Origin: Rhizonema sp. PD37
GTDB taxonomy: Bacteria > Cyanobacteriota > Cyanobacteriia > Cyanobacteriales > Nostocaceae
Direction: 5' to 3'
DNA length: 64,000 bases
Assembly: GCA_029379215.1 (NCBI GenBank)
Contig: JAQYWO010000006.1
Location: forward strand, 1-64,000
Shown one piece after another: positions 63,569 through 64,000 of the stretch. The notes beneath the pieces were generated by a model. That model did not search any database and was not told the DNA's origin. It saw only the letters and a program-made list of their open reading frames with translations. Numbering within the stretch: position 1 is the stretch's first letter; every line of letters begins with the position of its first letter. A program made the translations under genes and the position numbers.

Positions 63569-64000
63569 CTAACTTAAGCTTTTAACCCAAGTACGGAAAG
63601 TACGAGTAGTTGCTATTTCCCCATTCTTTCTCGTAGCTTGGATAAATTGAGGAATTTCTTTAACTGGTATACGAGCAAAGGTAGGACTGCTCGCTACTTC
63701 TGAATATTGATTACTACTAAGGCAGTAAACCCGTAAGACACTACCGTTATAACGCCAGAACTCAGGTATACCCATTGAAGCGTAAAGAGTCAACTTATTT
63801 ACCGCAGGACGTGAGTACTCCACCTCAAGCACAAGATCTGGCGGTGGATCTGTGGCCAGGTTTATATTTTCCTTATCCCTAACTAAGGATTCATTCTGAA
63901 TGTAGTAGCTGCTATCTGGTTCACCCCCCTTTTCCAAGTCATCTCGTGTTAAAGTCAGCGATCCAGTGCGTTTAATTTCCAAACCCAGTTCTTCACACAT
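63569..64000 (-). CDS. Uma2-family protein, partial at right edge
   Basis: 143 residues are visible up to the window edge. EEL(G)LEIKRTGSLTLTRDDLEK, PDLVLEVEYSRPAVNKLTLY and ASMGIPEFWRYNG are Uma2/DUF820 hallmarks (EVxxS/P, nK.xxYA, GipEfWrY). The ATG that happens to end at 64000 is probably internal: Uma2 proteins start ~50-70 residues earlier. Catalytic PD residues are present. Probably a second, unrelated paralogue of the gene at 43057. Confidence 0.8.
   Translation of the reverse strand: MCEELGLEIKRTGSLTLTRDDLEKGGEPDSSYYIQNESLVRDKENINLATDPPPDLVLEVEYSRPAVNKLTLYASMGIPEFWRYNGSVLRVYCLSSNQYSEVASSPTFARIPVKEIPQFIQATRKNGEIATTRTFRTWVKSLS

Noticed and set aside
1..64000. CRISPR array or tRNA/rRNA gene
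   Set aside because: No regularly spaced 25-40-base direct repeats with unique spacers, and no tRNA-like or rRNA-like sequence, were seen by eye. A tRNAscan or CRISPR finder would be decisive.

Overview
The window is a chromosomal segment of a filamentous, probably heterocyst-forming cyanobacterium of the Nostocales type. The evidence is: many HIP1 octamers (gcgatcgc); heptamer tandem repeats of the STRR kind; GC-rich interspersed hairpins; ndhF-ndhD preceded by a PacR/RbcR-type LysR gene (an order I recall from Anabaena PCC 7120); and cyanobacterial families such as SbtB, BgtA/BgtB, LrtA-type HPF, DUF3386 and PEP-CTERM. No rRNA, tRNA or CRISPR array was seen. The species cannot be named from this sequence.

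Layout. 1-1500: partial unknown gene, decayed ParD/ParE pair, repeat-rich spacer. 1.5-8.1 kb: secreted PPC-like protein, cysE, an orphan sbtB, a dead cobalt-ECF ATPase carrying a long perfect palindrome, a TonB protein with ten 21-residue proline repeats, a membrane acyltransferase, PrxQ. 8.4-13.6 kb: HPF, lipB, divergent bgtA/bgtB, and a hicA-hicB pair destroyed by a ~374-bp insert and a nonsense codon. 14-22.9 kb: quinone oxidoreductase, antitoxin remnant, ferritin-like protein, fused pabA-pabB, CoiA-like/GIY-YIG fusion, secreted DUF3386 protein, P450 fragment, DUF393 protein. 22.9-24.7 kb: an IscB RNA-guided nuclease gene with its probable omega-RNA upstream and a 27-bp perfect hairpin downstream.

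25-35.9 kb: serC, a two-gene sensor kinase operon, a LabA-like NYN protein, miaB and ddl. 36-43.7 kb: AraC regulator plus AMIN/TonB-dependent receptor (probable siderophore uptake, plausibly served by the TonB protein at 4 kb), DUF2887, GFA and Uma2 proteins. 43.8-50.4 kb: polA, a PEP-CTERM/DUF4114 protein, a HAD phosphatase and a stand-alone DALR-domain protein. 50.7-55.3 kb: Crp-family regulator, then three tandem membrane-anchored PstS-like genes (one intact, two dead) beside a zinc-ribbon Ser/Thr kinase. 55.5-63.3 kb: LysR regulator, NnrU/Z-ISO-like protein, thioredoxin, ndhF, ndhD. The window ends in a partial Uma2 gene.

Themes. Housekeeping genes are intact, while accessory modules are decaying: three toxin-antitoxin remnants, an ECF ATPase, a P450 and two PstS copies. 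Two different RNA-guided-nuclease lineages have left traces: IscB (apparently complete) and a probable TnpB-derived stub inside hicA. The main omega-RNA stem of the IscB locus is built from a repeat that also occurs alone elsewhere in the window. The strongest candidates for something new are the IscB/omega-RNA locus and its repeat-derived stem, the PstS-like/kinase cluster, and the CoiA-GIY-YIG fusion.
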